From Serpentinimonas barnesii (GTDB lineage Bacteria; Pseudomonadota; Gammaproteobacteria; Burkholderiales; Burkholderiaceae_C): DNA of 64,000 nucleotides. The first letter of the stretch is position 1. Each line of letters starts with the position of its first letter. The DNA lies in assembly GCF_000696225.1 (NCBI RefSeq), contig NZ_BAWN01000028.1:32248-96247 (forward strand), read 5' to 3'. Of this stretch, positions 1 to 7,444 are shown piece by piece. The position numbers were made by a program, and so were the translations under genes. Below the pieces are notes generated by a model. It was not told the DNA's origin and did no database searches. It saw only the letters and a list, made by a program, of their open reading frames with translations.

Positions 1-342
1 CGGCGCAGCTTTGGCCGCCCCATCATCGAGCACCAGGGCTTGGGCTTCAAGCTGGCCGACTGCGCCACCCGCTTGGAGGCGGCGCGGCAACTGGTCTGGC
101 ACGCCGCCAGCCTGCGCGATGCCGGCCAGCCCTGCCTCAAAGAGGCCGCCATGGCCAAGCTCTTTGCCAGCGAAACGGCGGAGCAGGTCTGCTCGGCCGC
201 CATCCAGGCCCTGGGCGGCTACGGCGTGGTGCGCGACTTTCCCGTGGAGCGCATCTACCGCGACGTGCGCGTCTGCCAAATTTACGAAGGCACCAGCGAG
301 GTGCAAAAAATCCTGATCCAGCGTGCGCTGGCCTCTGCATGA
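1..342 (+). CDS. Acyl-CoA dehydrogenase, C-terminal part (5' end outside window)
   Basis: Reading from base 1, the frame is open to a TGA at 340-342 and gives the last 113 residues of an acyl-CoA dehydrogenase. This is the C-terminal helical domain that packs around FAD. The segment [19 protein letters not shown] matches the family's R-x-x-FG-x-x-I-x-x-Q-x-x-x-F-x-LAD signature. The end carries [14 protein letters not shown], where the Glu of YEGT is the usual catalytic base position. The protein oxidises an acyl-CoA to the enoyl-CoA and passes electrons to ETF. The substrate cannot be judged without the N-terminal half. Its stop overlaps the trkA start (ATGA at 339-342), but a functional link with potassium uptake is not evident. 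Confidence 0.9.
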   Translation, partial: RRSFGRPIIEHQGLGFKLADCATRLEAARQLVWHAASLRDAGQPCLKEAAMAKLFASETAEQVCSAAIQALGGYGVVRDFPVERIYRDVRVCQIYEGTSEVQKILIQRALASA

Positions 343-1730
343 ACATCATCATTTTTGGCGCGGGCCGGGTCGGCGAGAGCGTGGCCGAGAGCCTGGTTTC
401 CGAGCACAACGACATCACCGTGATCGACCAGGACCCGCTGCGCGTGCGCGCCCTCGAGGAGCGGCTCGATTTGCGCGGCGTGGTCGGCAACGGCATCCAG
501 CCCTCGGTGCTGCGCGAGGCCGGGGCCAAAGACGCCGACATGGTGATCGCCTGCGCCGCCGCCGACGAGTCCAACCTGGTGGTGTGCAAGATCGCGCACG
601 ATATTTTTAACGTTCCCACCACCATCGCCCGGCTGCGCTCGCCCGAGTTCACGGCTGGCGACGCGCTGATGGGCAAGGGCGGCTTCGCGGTCGATCAGGT
701 GATCTGCCCCGAAGAGTCGGTGATGCGCTTCATCCACCAGTTGATCGAGTACCCGGAAGCCTTGCAGGTGCTCGAATTTGCCCAAGGCCAGGTGTGCCTG
801 ATCGCGGTGCGCGCCGAGCACGGGGGCGCGCTGGTGGGGCGCACCATCGGGCAGTTCCGCGAACGGCTGCCGCACGCCGAAATGCGCGTGGTGGCGCTGT
901 ACCGGCTCGACACCGAGATGGAGGCTACGCGCGACACCCGCATCCTGCCCGGCGACGAGCTGTTTGTGCTGGCCGCTGCTGACCAAATCCGCTTGGTGCT
1001 GGCGGCCATCCACACCATCGACAAGCCGGTGCTGCGCGTGATGATCGCCGGTGGCGGCCGGGTCGGCTTGCGGCTGGCGCGCAGCCTGGCCGGGCAGTAC
1101 CAGGTCAAGCTGATCGAGCAAAACCCGCTGCGATGCGAATACCTGGCCAGCCAACTGCCCTCCAGCACGCTGGTGCTGCACGGCGACTGCGTCGATGAGT
1201 CGCTGCTGGAAGAAGAAAACGTGGCCGACATGGACTTGTTCCTCTCGCTCACCAACGACGACGAAGACAACATCATGGCCGCCATGCTGGCCAAGCGGCT
1301 CGGGGCGCGGCGCGTGATGGCGCTCATCAACCGCCGCGCCTACGCCGACATGCTGCAGGGCAGCGCGATCGACATCGCCATTTCACCAGCGCAGACCGTG
1401 ATCGGCGAGCTGCTCACGCACGTGCGCCGTGGCGATGTGGTGGCGGTGCATAGCCTGCGCCGCGGCGCCGCCGAAGCGCTCGAAGGGGTGGCGCGGGGCG
1501 ACTTCAAAACCTCCAAGCTGGTCGGGCGCCGGGTCGAGCAGGTGGCGCTGCCGGCTGGGGCGCGCTTTGGTGCCATCGTGCGCGGCCAAGGCAAGCAAAC
1601 CCAGGTGCTGATGCCGCACCACGACACCCTGATCGAGGCCGAAGACCACGTGGTGATCTTCATCCCGCACAAGCGCCTCGTGCGCGAGGTGGAAAAACTG
1701 TTTCAGGTCACGGCCACTTTTTTTGGCTGA
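339..1730 (+). CDS. trkA: Trk potassium uptake regulatory subunit TrkA
   Basis: 463 residues, close to the E. coli TrkA length. It is a cytoplasmic peripheral subunit that gates a TrkH-type potassium channel in response to nucleotide. Two RCK halves are visible. Each has a Rossmann motif: [17 protein letters not shown] at the N-terminus and [17 protein letters not shown] near residue 233. Each Rossmann fold is followed by an RCK_C domain, the last one ending in [16 protein letters not shown]. The start ATG overlaps the upstream stop by 4 bases. The first trkH gene begins 6 bases after this stop, so trkA-trkH-trkH form one transcription unit. The identification is firm from full-length domain order. 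Confidence 0.95.
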   Translation: MNIIIFGAGRVGESVAESLVSEHNDITVIDQDPLRVRALEERLDLRGVVGNGIQPSVLREAGAKDADMVIACAAADESNLVVCKIAHDIFNVPTTIARLRSPEFTAGDALMGKGGFAVDQVICPEESVMRFIHQLIEYPEALQVLEFAQGQVCLIAVRAEHGGALVGRTIGQFRERLPHAEMRVVALYRLDTEMEATRDTRILPGDELFVLAAADQIRLVLAAIHTIDKPVLRVMIAGGGRVGLRLARSLAGQYQVKLIEQNPLRCEYLASQLPSSTLVLHGDCVDESLLEEENVADMDLFLSLTNDDEDNIMAAMLAKRLGARRVMALINRRAYADMLQGSAIDIAISPAQTVIGELLTHVRRGDVVAVHSLRRGAAEALEGVARGDFKTSKLVGRRVEQVALPAGARFGAIVRGQGKQTQVLMPHHDTLIEAEDHVVIFIPHKRLVREVEKLFQVTATFFG

Positions 1731-1736
1731 AGCGCC

Positions 1737-3215
1737 GTGCCGCTGCTGCGCATCGCTTCGGTTCTGGCTTGGGTGCTGCTGGCTTTTGGGCTGGCTTTTC
1801 TGGTGCCGATCGGGGTTGCGATTGGGCGCTCCGAGGGGGCCGGGTGGGCCTTTGTAGGGCCAATGGCGCTGGTGCTGCTGCTCGGGGCCGCGCTGCTGGC
1901 GCTGGGCCAGCGCTGGCGACCGCACCGGGCCCAAGAGCTGGGCGTGCGCGACGGCATCTTGCTGGTCGGCCTGGTCTGGACGCTGCTGCCGGCGCTGGCG
2001 GCGCTGCCGCTGATGCTCTATTTCGAGGGCGTGGGGCGGCCGCTGAGCTTCACCCGCGCCTACTTCGAGGCCATGTCGGGCCTGACCACCACCGGCTCCA
2101 CCGTGCTGGTGGGGCTGGACCACCTGCCGGGGGCAATCAACATTTGGCGCGGCTTTTTGCAGTGGCTGGGCGGGATGGGGATTTTGGTGCTGGCGGTGGC
2201 CATTTTGCCCTTGGTAGGGGCGGGCGGCGGTTCGCTGCTGCGCGCCGAAACCAGCGGGCCGCTCAAAGAGTTGCGCCTGACGCCGCGCATCGCCACCACC
2301 GCCAAGGGCTTGTGGAGCGTGTATGCCGCGCTGTCGCTGGCTTGCGTGCTGGCCTACCGGGCCGGTGGCATGTCGTGGTTCGACGCCTGGATGCACATGT
2401 TCACCACCATGAGCCTGGGCGGGCTGTCGAATTACGACGCCAGCTTCGGGCATTTCGATTCGGCGGCGCTGGAGTGGATCGCCATTGCGTTCATGCTGCT
2501 GGCCAGCGGCAGCTTTGCGCTGTACTTTGTGGCGGTGCTCAAGCGCGACCCGGTGCGCATCTGGCGCAACGCCGAATGGCGCGGCACCCAAGCCCTGATG
2601 CTGGGTGCGGGCTTGGCGGTGGCCGCCGTGCTGGTCTGGCAGGGCGGGGCGGCGGCCGACCTGGAGACGCTGCGCCGGGCCTTGTTCAACCTGGTCTCGA
2701 TCGCCTCCACCACCGGCTACGCCAGCGAAGACTACACCCTTTGGCCGGCTTTTGCCCCTTGGCTGATGCTGATTTTGTCGGGCATGGCCACCAGCGCGGG
2801 CTCCACCGGGGCCGGCATCAAAATGGCGCGGCTGCTGCTGCTGATCCAACTGGCGCGGCACGAGCTCACGCGCATCCTGCACCCGCGTGCGGTGACACCG
2901 ATTACAGTCGGCGGTGCCGTGGTGCCGCAAGCGGCGATCCAGTCGGTGCTGGCCTTTATGCTGGTCTATGGCGTGACGGTGCTGGGCCTGACCCTGCTGC
3001 TGCTGCTGGGTGGGATGGATTTCGACACCGCCTTTAGCGCCGTGCTGGCCAGCATCAACAACATGGGGCCGGGTTTTGGGGAGGTTGGGCCGGCCGGCAA
3101 CTACGCTGGCTTGAGCGATTTCAAGCTCTGGGTCTGCGCGCTGGCGATGCTGCTCGGGCGGCTCGAAATTTTGGCTTTTCTGGTTTTGTTTACAAGGGCT
3201 TTTTGGCGCAAATGA
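1737..3215 (+). CDS. TrkH-family potassium channel subunit, first copy
   Basis: 492 residues, polytopic inner-membrane protein of the TrkH/KtrB superfamily. It is the ion-conducting partner of TrkA. Four pore-loop repeats are recognisable: AYFEAMSGLTTTGSTVL, MSLGGLSNYD, ASTTGYASEDYT and ATSAGSTGAGI, followed by NNMGPGFGEVG near the C-terminus. Each carries the glycine expected in the potassium filter. The start is a GTG at 1737, six bases after the trkA stop. The next gene's ATG overlaps this stop, so the two trkH genes are translationally coupled. TrkH and TrkG are both possible names. I leave the symbol open because two paralogues lie side by side. Confidence 0.9.
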   Translation: MPLLRIASVLAWVLLAFGLAFLVPIGVAIGRSEGAGWAFVGPMALVLLLGAALLALGQRWRPHRAQELGVRDGILLVGLVWTLLPALAALPLMLYFEGVGRPLSFTRAYFEAMSGLTTTGSTVLVGLDHLPGAINIWRGFLQWLGGMGILVLAVAILPLVGAGGGSLLRAETSGPLKELRLTPRIATTAKGLWSVYAALSLACVLAYRAGGMSWFDAWMHMFTTMSLGGLSNYDASFGHFDSAALEWIAIAFMLLASGSFALYFVAVLKRDPVRIWRNAEWRGTQALMLGAGLAVAAVLVWQGGAAADLETLRRALFNLVSIASTTGYASEDYTLWPAFAPWLMLILSGMATSAGSTGAGIKMARLLLLIQLARHELTRILHPRAVTPITVGGAVVPQAAIQSVLAFMLVYGVTVLGLTLLLLLGGMDFDTAFSAVLASINNMGPGFGEVGPAGNYAGLSDFKLWVCALAMLLGRLEILAFLVLFTRAFWRK

Positions 3216-4693
3216 ACGGCTTGTCTGCCCTGTGGTCGATTTTTGGTCCGGTGCTGGCGCTGCTGGCGCGCATCATGATGGCCTTTTCCTTCGCCTTTCT
3301 GGTGCCCCTGACCTGGGGCTGGGCGCTCGATCTGGACTACCTGCGCGCCATCTGGGGGGTGGCTTTTGGCCTGACCTTCGGCAGCGGCCTGCTGCTCATG
3401 TGGCTGACGCGCAAGCAGTACCGCGAGCTGCTGCCGCGCGACGGGTTTTTGCTGGTGGCGCTGGTCTGGCTGGTGCTCACGGCCTATGCCGCCATCCCGT
3501 TGTACTGGCTGGTGCCCGATATTTCCTGGAGCCACGCCTATTTCGAGGCCATGAGCGGGCTCACGGCCACTGGCGCTACCGCCCTGAGCGGCTTGGGGGA
3601 CTTGCCGGTCTCGGTCAACGTCTGGCGCGCTTTTTTGCAATACATCGGGGGCCTGGGGATCATGCTGCTGGTGGTGGCGGTGCTGCCGCTGCTGGGCTTG
3701 GGCGGGATGCAGCTTTACAAGGCCGAAACCCCCGGCCCGATGAAAGACACCAAGTTCACGCCGCGCATTGCCGAGACCGCGCGCGGGCTGTGGATGGTGT
3801 ATTTTGGCTTCTCACTGGCCTGTTTGCTGGCTTACCGCTGGGCCGGGATGAGCTGGTCCGACGCCTTCATTCACATGTGCAGCACCATGAGCCTAGCCGG
3901 CTTTTCCTCGCAGGACGCGAGCATCGGCTACTGGGATTCGGCGGCGGTGGAGCTGGTGGCTATCGTTTTCATGGCGCTGGCGGGTATCAGTTTTTTGCGC
4001 TACTTTCTGGTGTTGCGCACGCTCACGCTGGGCCCGATCGCCCACGACCGTGAAATCCGCAGCTACTTCGTGGTGCTGATTGGCTCGGTGGCCTTGGTCA
4101 CGCTGTTGTTGACGGCGCACCAGGTCGAGACCGATTTTTGGACCGCTCTGCGCAGCAGCGCCTTTCATGTGCTCTCGCTGGCCACCACCACCGGCTACGC
4201 CGCCACCGATTACGCGCAGTGGCCGGTGTTCATCGGTGTCTATCTGATGTTTCTGGGCTGCTTCGTTTCGTGCGCGGGCTCGACCGGGGGCGGGATCAAG
4301 ATGGTGCGCATGGTGCTGCTGGTCAAGCAGGCGCGGCGCGAGCTGGTGCGCATCGTGCACCCGCGCGTGGTCAATCCGGTCACGCTGGGCGGGCAGCGCA
4401 TCGCGGCCGCCACGCTCACCACGGTGCTGGGTTTTATGCTCATCTACGGCGCCGCCACGCTGGGCCTGACCTTTTTGCTGCTGCTCACCGGGCTGGACAT
4501 CGTGACCGCCTTTTCGGCCGTGGTGGCCACGCTCAACAACATCGGCCCCGGGCTGGGGCAGGTCGGGCCGGCGCACAACTTTGGCTGGCTGAGCAGCTTC
4601 CAGCTTTGGCTGCTGAGCTTTGCCATGCTGCTCGGGCGGCTGGAGCTGCTCACGGTGCTGGTCCTTTTTTCGCGCCATTATTGGCGGCGTTGA
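3212..4693 (+). CDS. TrkH-family potassium channel subunit, second copy
   Basis: 493 residues from the ATG at 3212, which overlaps the previous stop as ATGA. An in-frame TTG nine bases upstream is a less likely start. It is a second TrkH-type membrane subunit, clearly paralogous to the preceding gene along its length (AYFEAMSGLTATGATAL, MSLAGFSSQD, ATTTGYAATDYA, SCAGSTGGGI, NNIGPGLGQVG). The first pore loop ends in TATGAT rather than TTTGST, and the second reads SLAGFS rather than SLGGLS, so selectivity or conductance could differ. TrkH works as a dimer with a TrkA ring. The tandem arrangement allows either alternative homodimers or a heterodimer; the sequence alone cannot tell which. Confidence 0.9.
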   Translation: MNGLSALWSIFGPVLALLARIMMAFSFAFLVPLTWGWALDLDYLRAIWGVAFGLTFGSGLLLMWLTRKQYRELLPRDGFLLVALVWLVLTAYAAIPLYWLVPDISWSHAYFEAMSGLTATGATALSGLGDLPVSVNVWRAFLQYIGGLGIMLLVVAVLPLLGLGGMQLYKAETPGPMKDTKFTPRIAETARGLWMVYFGFSLACLLAYRWAGMSWSDAFIHMCSTMSLAGFSSQDASIGYWDSAAVELVAIVFMALAGISFLRYFLVLRTLTLGPIAHDREIRSYFVVLIGSVALVTLLLTAHQVETDFWTALRSSAFHVLSLATTTGYAATDYAQWPVFIGVYLMFLGCFVSCAGSTGGGIKMVRMVLLVKQARRELVRIVHPRVVNPVTLGGQRIAAATLTTVLGFMLIYGAATLGLTFLLLLTGLDIVTAFSAVVATLNNIGPGLGQVGPAHNFGWLSSFQLWLLSFAMLLGRLELLTVLVLFSRHYWRR

Positions 4694-4844
4694 ACGGTTA
4701 TCCCACCTTTAGGCCAGTTTTTGAATTGGCTGATCTTGGCTATGGATGTGACTTTTAAGCAATAAAAAATCAATCAAGAAGCGTAAAGAATAGGAACGAT
4801 TCGCATTTACGATAGAGCCATCGCACCCAAACTAAGGAGTTGCC

Positions 4845-5354
4845 ATGGAACGAGAGCCGTTGGGCGTGCAAGCCAGCACCGTGCCCTGTGAGGAGCAACA
4901 GGTTTGGCTGCGCCACTACGCTCAGGTGCAGCAAAGGGTGAGCCAAACGGTGCGCCAGATGGCTCTGCGCATCGAAGCCCTAGAGGCCGATTTGCTGCGG
5001 CACCGGGCGCAGGCCATCTTGGAGCGGACGGCAAAATGGTGGGTCATACCCATGCCCACGCCTGTGCCAAGGCGCTCCAACCGCGTGCCGCCGCCACGGC
5101 CCGCTGCGCCGCTCTCTGCGACTCAAAAGTCGGCTGCCCGCGCCGATCGGGCGCCGCAGTCGCTGCGGCACTCGCAAAGCCCATGGGGTGCGGGCGCTGC
5201 GGCCCAATGGCCAGATTCGGACGCGGTGCTGTGTCAGACCGCTTGCGTCGGCCATGCCCACCACTGGCTGCAAGACGACGGCCACTGCCAGCGCAAGGGT
5301 GGGGAGTGCGAGCGCGTGCCGGCCCACGGGGATGCTTATGTGCCTAGCCCGTAA
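4845..5354 (+). CDS. Short DUF2325-like protein (possibly the detached N-terminal part of the next gene)
   Basis: 169 residues. A strong ribosome binding site (AAGGAG, 4834-4839) sits five bases before the ATG, so initiation here is well supported. Residues 1-65 look helical (QVQQRVSQTVRQMALRIEAL). A Pro/Ala/Arg-rich linker follows. The tail DAVLCQTACVGHAHHWLQDD parallels the DWVICQVGCISHNAYWRVKD segment of the DUF2325 domain in the next gene, with the Cys and His residues aligned. The upstream half expected of a DUF2325 domain is not recognisable. The next gene overlaps the 3' end in another frame. Function is unknown. It could be a stand-alone small protein or, if a frameshift has occurred, the first part of one longer DUF2325 protein. 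Confidence 0.55.
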   Translation: MEREPLGVQASTVPCEEQQVWLRHYAQVQQRVSQTVRQMALRIEALEADLLRHRAQAILERTAKWWVIPMPTPVPRRSNRVPPPRPAAPLSATQKSAARADRAPQSLRHSQSPWGAGAAAQWPDSDAVLCQTACVGHAHHWLQDDGHCQRKGGECERVPAHGDAYVPSP

Positions 5355-6705
5355 AGCCACCGCGGTCTGGCCGCCGGAGTCCAGCGCCGACGGGCTGCGG
5401 CCGCTGGTGTTCGAGGTGCCGCCGCTGGACGGTATCAGCAAGGCCAGCAAGCGCAGGCGCCCCTTGTGGGAGTTGAGCGCCAGCGCCGCCTGCCCGGTGC
5501 TCGGGGTCTGTGTGCCCCTGTGCGAGCAGCGCGCGCTGATGCACAAGTGCGGCATCGATGTACAAGGGCGCAGCGATTACGAGCTGCACCAGATCGGGGT
5601 CTCGGAGTGCCGCCGCCGCACGCCATTGGCCGAGCGCCTGCAAAAGTGGCTGGATGGCCGCTTTGCGCTGGAGCTGCGCCAGGCGGCTGATTTGTCCAGC
5701 GCCGACGAACTGCGCCAGCGCTGGCAGCAAGCCAAGGGCGAACCGGCTTGGGGCGGGTCGATGTGGGCGCTGCTCACGCACCCGGCGTGTTTGCTCACGC
5801 TGGAGCACGAATTGCTGGGTGATGTGCACATGATGCAGCACCAGGTCGGCATGGTGACCCGGGTCGAGCAGCAGCAGTGGCAGCAGCAGCGCGGCCAACT
5901 GGCGCAGTTGCGCGCCGAAATGGCCGAGCAACAAGTGCGCGCGCAGCGCCAGGTGCAAGAGGCGCAGCAGCGTCAGCAGCAGGCGCAGGCCGAGTTGCAG
6001 CGGCTGCGCCAGAGCCTGCTGCAAGCCGAGGCCGAGCAGAAACGGCTGCTGCAACGCTGCCAGCAACTGCTTGCCGAGCGGCCCGATTTTGAGGCGATGC
6101 AGGCCTTGCGCGCAGAAAATGCCGACTTGCGCCAGCAGTGCCAGCAGGCCAACCGGGCCTTGCGCGCCGGCACGCGCCAGTGTGGGGTGGGTGCGCAGCA
6201 GGGGCAGCCCTGCCTCGCCACTGCGGTGGCGACGAGCTCCAGCGAGGCTGGAAGCCGCAGCGCCGAGTCCGGCCTCTCCGACGCCAGCGGTGAATCGAAA
6301 GCACGATCCGAGCTTGCGCCCAATGAAGACGGCGCAGCACCCAGCTCCGAGCCCAGCCGTCCGGCGCTGGCCACCAAGGTCGCGTGCATCGGCGGCCGCA
6401 CGGCGCAATTGCCAGCCTTTCGCGAGGTGGTGGAGGCGCACGGCGCACAATTGCTGCACCACGACGGCGGCGACGAGCACCACCTGAGCCAATTACCGGC
6501 CACCTTGGCTGCCGCCGATTGGGTGATCTGTCAGGTCGGATGCATCAGCCACAACGCCTACTGGCGCGTCAAAGACCATTGCAAACGCACCGGCAAACCC
6601 TGTTTGTACGTGGAAAGCACCAGCCGCAGCGCACTCGAACGCGCCATGCAGCGCATCCATACGGCGCAACAAGGGTTTGCTTGGACCGCACCAGCCGCTT
6701 CATGA
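5332..6705 (+). CDS. DUF2325 domain protein with central coiled coil
   Basis: About 457 residues if translation starts at the ATG at 5332; a second ATG at 5338 and upstream in-frame codons leave the start uncertain. The recognisable protein begins near WELSASAACPVLGVCV, the usual N-terminal block of DUF2325 proteins. A long Gln/Arg-rich coiled coil follows (residues ~180-280, QQQWQQQRGQLAQLRAEMAE), then a low-complexity linker. The C-terminal DUF2325 domain (~345-445) contains VACIGGRTAQLPAFREVV, LLHHDGGDEHH, VICQVGCISHNAYWRVKD and KPCLYVES. The Cys/His pattern suggests a redox or metal site, but the family role is not established. The reading frame overlaps the 3' end of the preceding ORF by 23 bases. 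Confidence 0.75.
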   Translation: MLMCLARKATAVWPPESSADGLRPLVFEVPPLDGISKASKRRRPLWELSASAACPVLGVCVPLCEQRALMHKCGIDVQGRSDYELHQIGVSECRRRTPLAERLQKWLDGRFALELRQAADLSSADELRQRWQQAKGEPAWGGSMWALLTHPACLLTLEHELLGDVHMMQHQVGMVTRVEQQQWQQQRGQLAQLRAEMAEQQVRAQRQVQEAQQRQQQAQAELQRLRQSLLQAEAEQKRLLQRCQQLLAERPDFEAMQALRAENADLRQQCQQANRALRAGTRQCGVGAQQGQPCLATAVATSSSEAGSRSAESGLSDASGESKARSELAPNEDGAAPSSEPSRPALATKVACIGGRTAQLPAFREVVEAHGAQLLHHDGGDEHHLSQLPATLAAADWVICQVGCISHNAYWRVKDHCKRTGKPCLYVESTSRSALERAMQRIHTAQQGFAWTAPAAS

Positions 6706-6728
6706 CGCGCGGGGGGTGTCAGTCAGTT

Positions 6729-6756
6729 TTGCAATCCCGGTTAAATGGTTTAGAAT
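6729..6756 (+). promoter_or_regulatory. Sigma-70 type promoter of the rpmB leader or small RNA
   Basis: TTGCAA at 6729-6734 and TAGAAT at 6751-6756 are separated by 16 bases. This is the best sigma-70 match in the 244-base gap before rpmB and predicts transcription from about 6763. That point is just ahead of the first hairpin of the structured RNA. It is called from sequence match only. Confidence 0.55.
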
Positions 6757-6762
6757 ACTGGG

Positions 6763-6928
6763 CTGACCAAGTAGTTGGACTTGACTCGTGTCAAGCGCAA
6801 GACTTGGTCAACCCCCCGACCGCTCGCGAGCCGGAGCCGTCCCCGAGGCCCGCAGACATTTCTGCAGGGCGCCGGGGCAGGCGGCGCAACACAGGACGCG
6901 AGCGAGGTGCGGCCCTAGGGCCGTTTTT
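6763..6928 (+). ncRNA. Candidate structured RNA (small RNA or rpmB leader)
   Basis: A segment of about 166 bases between a promoter and an intrinsic terminator can fold almost completely. Hairpin 1 pairs GACCAAGT (6765-6772) with ACTTGGTC (6802-6809), and inside it CTTGAC (6780-6785) pairs with GTCAAG (6790-6795). Hairpin 2 pairs CGCTCGCG (6821-6828) with CGCGAGCG (6897-6904). Nested within hairpin 2 are CCCCG (6841-6845) with CGGGG (6873-6877) and a CGCAG/CTGCAG tip. Hairpin 3 is the terminator at 6910-6928. All stems are perfect or nearly so, which is unusual by chance. No Rfam family was recognised: the layout is neither 6S RNA nor 4.5S RNA. It may be an independent sRNA or an attenuating leader controlling rpmB-rpmG. 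Confidence 0.55.
6910..6928 (+). terminator. Rho-independent terminator upstream of rpmB
   Basis: A perfect 14-base palindrome, CGGCCCTAGGGCCG (6910-6923), is followed directly by five T residues. It lies only 20 bases before the rpmB start codon. It therefore either ends the upstream structured RNA or acts as an attenuator of rpmB-rpmG. Confidence 0.65.
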
Positions 6929-6948
6929 CATTTGATAGGAGTGCCCAC

Positions 6949-7182
6949 ATGGCACGAGTTTGTGAAGTCACGGGCAAAAAGCCCATGGTGGGGAACAATG
7001 TGTCCCACGCCAACAACAAAACCAAGCGCCGCTTTCTGCCCAATCTGCAGTCGCGCCGCTTCTGGCTCGAGAGCGAAAAACGCTGGGTGCGCCTGCGCAT
7101 TTCGGGTGCAGCCTTGCGCCTGATCGACAAAAACGGTATCGAAGCGGTGCTCGCCGATTTGCGCGCCCGTGGTCAAGCCTGA
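6949..7182 (+). CDS. rpmB: 50S ribosomal protein L28
   Basis: 77 residues, the normal length. It begins [20 protein letters not shown], the conserved L28 N-terminus, and continues with [19 protein letters not shown]. It is a structural component of the large ribosomal subunit. An AGGAG at 6937-6941 sits seven bases before the ATG. rpmG follows 20 bases later, the standard rpmB-rpmG pair. The gene is preceded by a terminator-like hairpin, so its expression may be attenuated from the upstream promoter. Confidence 0.97.
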   Translation: MARVCEVTGKKPMVGNNVSHANNKTKRRFLPNLQSRRFWLESEKRWVRLRISGAALRLIDKNGIEAVLADLRARGQA

Positions 7183-7202
7183 TCGCTTAAAGGAGCAACA
7201 CC

Positions 7203-7373
7203 ATGGCAAGCAAAGGCGGACGCGAAAAAATCAAGCTGGAATCCACTGCAGGAACCGGCCACTTCTACACCACCACCAAGAACAAGAAGACCACGCCCGA
7301 AAAGCTGGCCTTCGCCAAGTTCGACCCCAAGGCACGCAAGCACGTGCAGTACAAAGAGGTCAAGCTGAAGTAA
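7203..7373 (+). CDS. rpmG: 50S ribosomal protein L33
   Basis: 56 residues. The sequence begins [20 protein letters not shown] and continues [20 protein letters not shown], which is the typical proteobacterial L33. The zinc-binding Cys pairs of the Zn+ L33 type are absent, as in most betaproteobacteria. GGAG lies about nine bases ahead of the ATG. It is co-transcribed with rpmB, and a bidirectional terminator follows 20 bases after its TAA. Confidence 0.96.
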   Translation: MASKGGREKIKLESTAGTGHFYTTTKNKKTTPEKLAFAKFDPKARKHVQYKEVKLK

Positions 7374-7393
7374 AACCTCAGCCTTGGTAGCAA

Positions 7394-7422
7394 GCAAAAA
7401 CCGCCCTTGTGGCGGTTTTTGC
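7394..7422. terminator. Bidirectional intrinsic terminator between rpmG and ilvA
   Basis: GCAAAAACCGCC (7394-7405) pairs with GGCGGTTTTTGC (7411-7422) around a five-base loop. The T run on one side and the A run on the other let it stop both rpmG (+) and ilvA (-) transcripts. A second palindrome, CGGCAAGCGCGCTTGCCG (7427-7444), abuts the ilvA stop codon. Confidence 0.85.
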
Positions 7423-7444
7423 TTTTCGGCAAGCGCGCTTGCCG

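Noticed and set aside
1383..2930. A 515-codon antisense frame across trkA and trkH
   Set aside because: Its Gln/His/Arg-rich composition is typical of reverse-strand shadows. The sense genes are unambiguous.
6763..6928. 6S RNA or 4.5S RNA
   Set aside because: The 5' and 3' ends do not pair with each other as in 6S RNA, and the conserved 4.5S loop sequence is absent.
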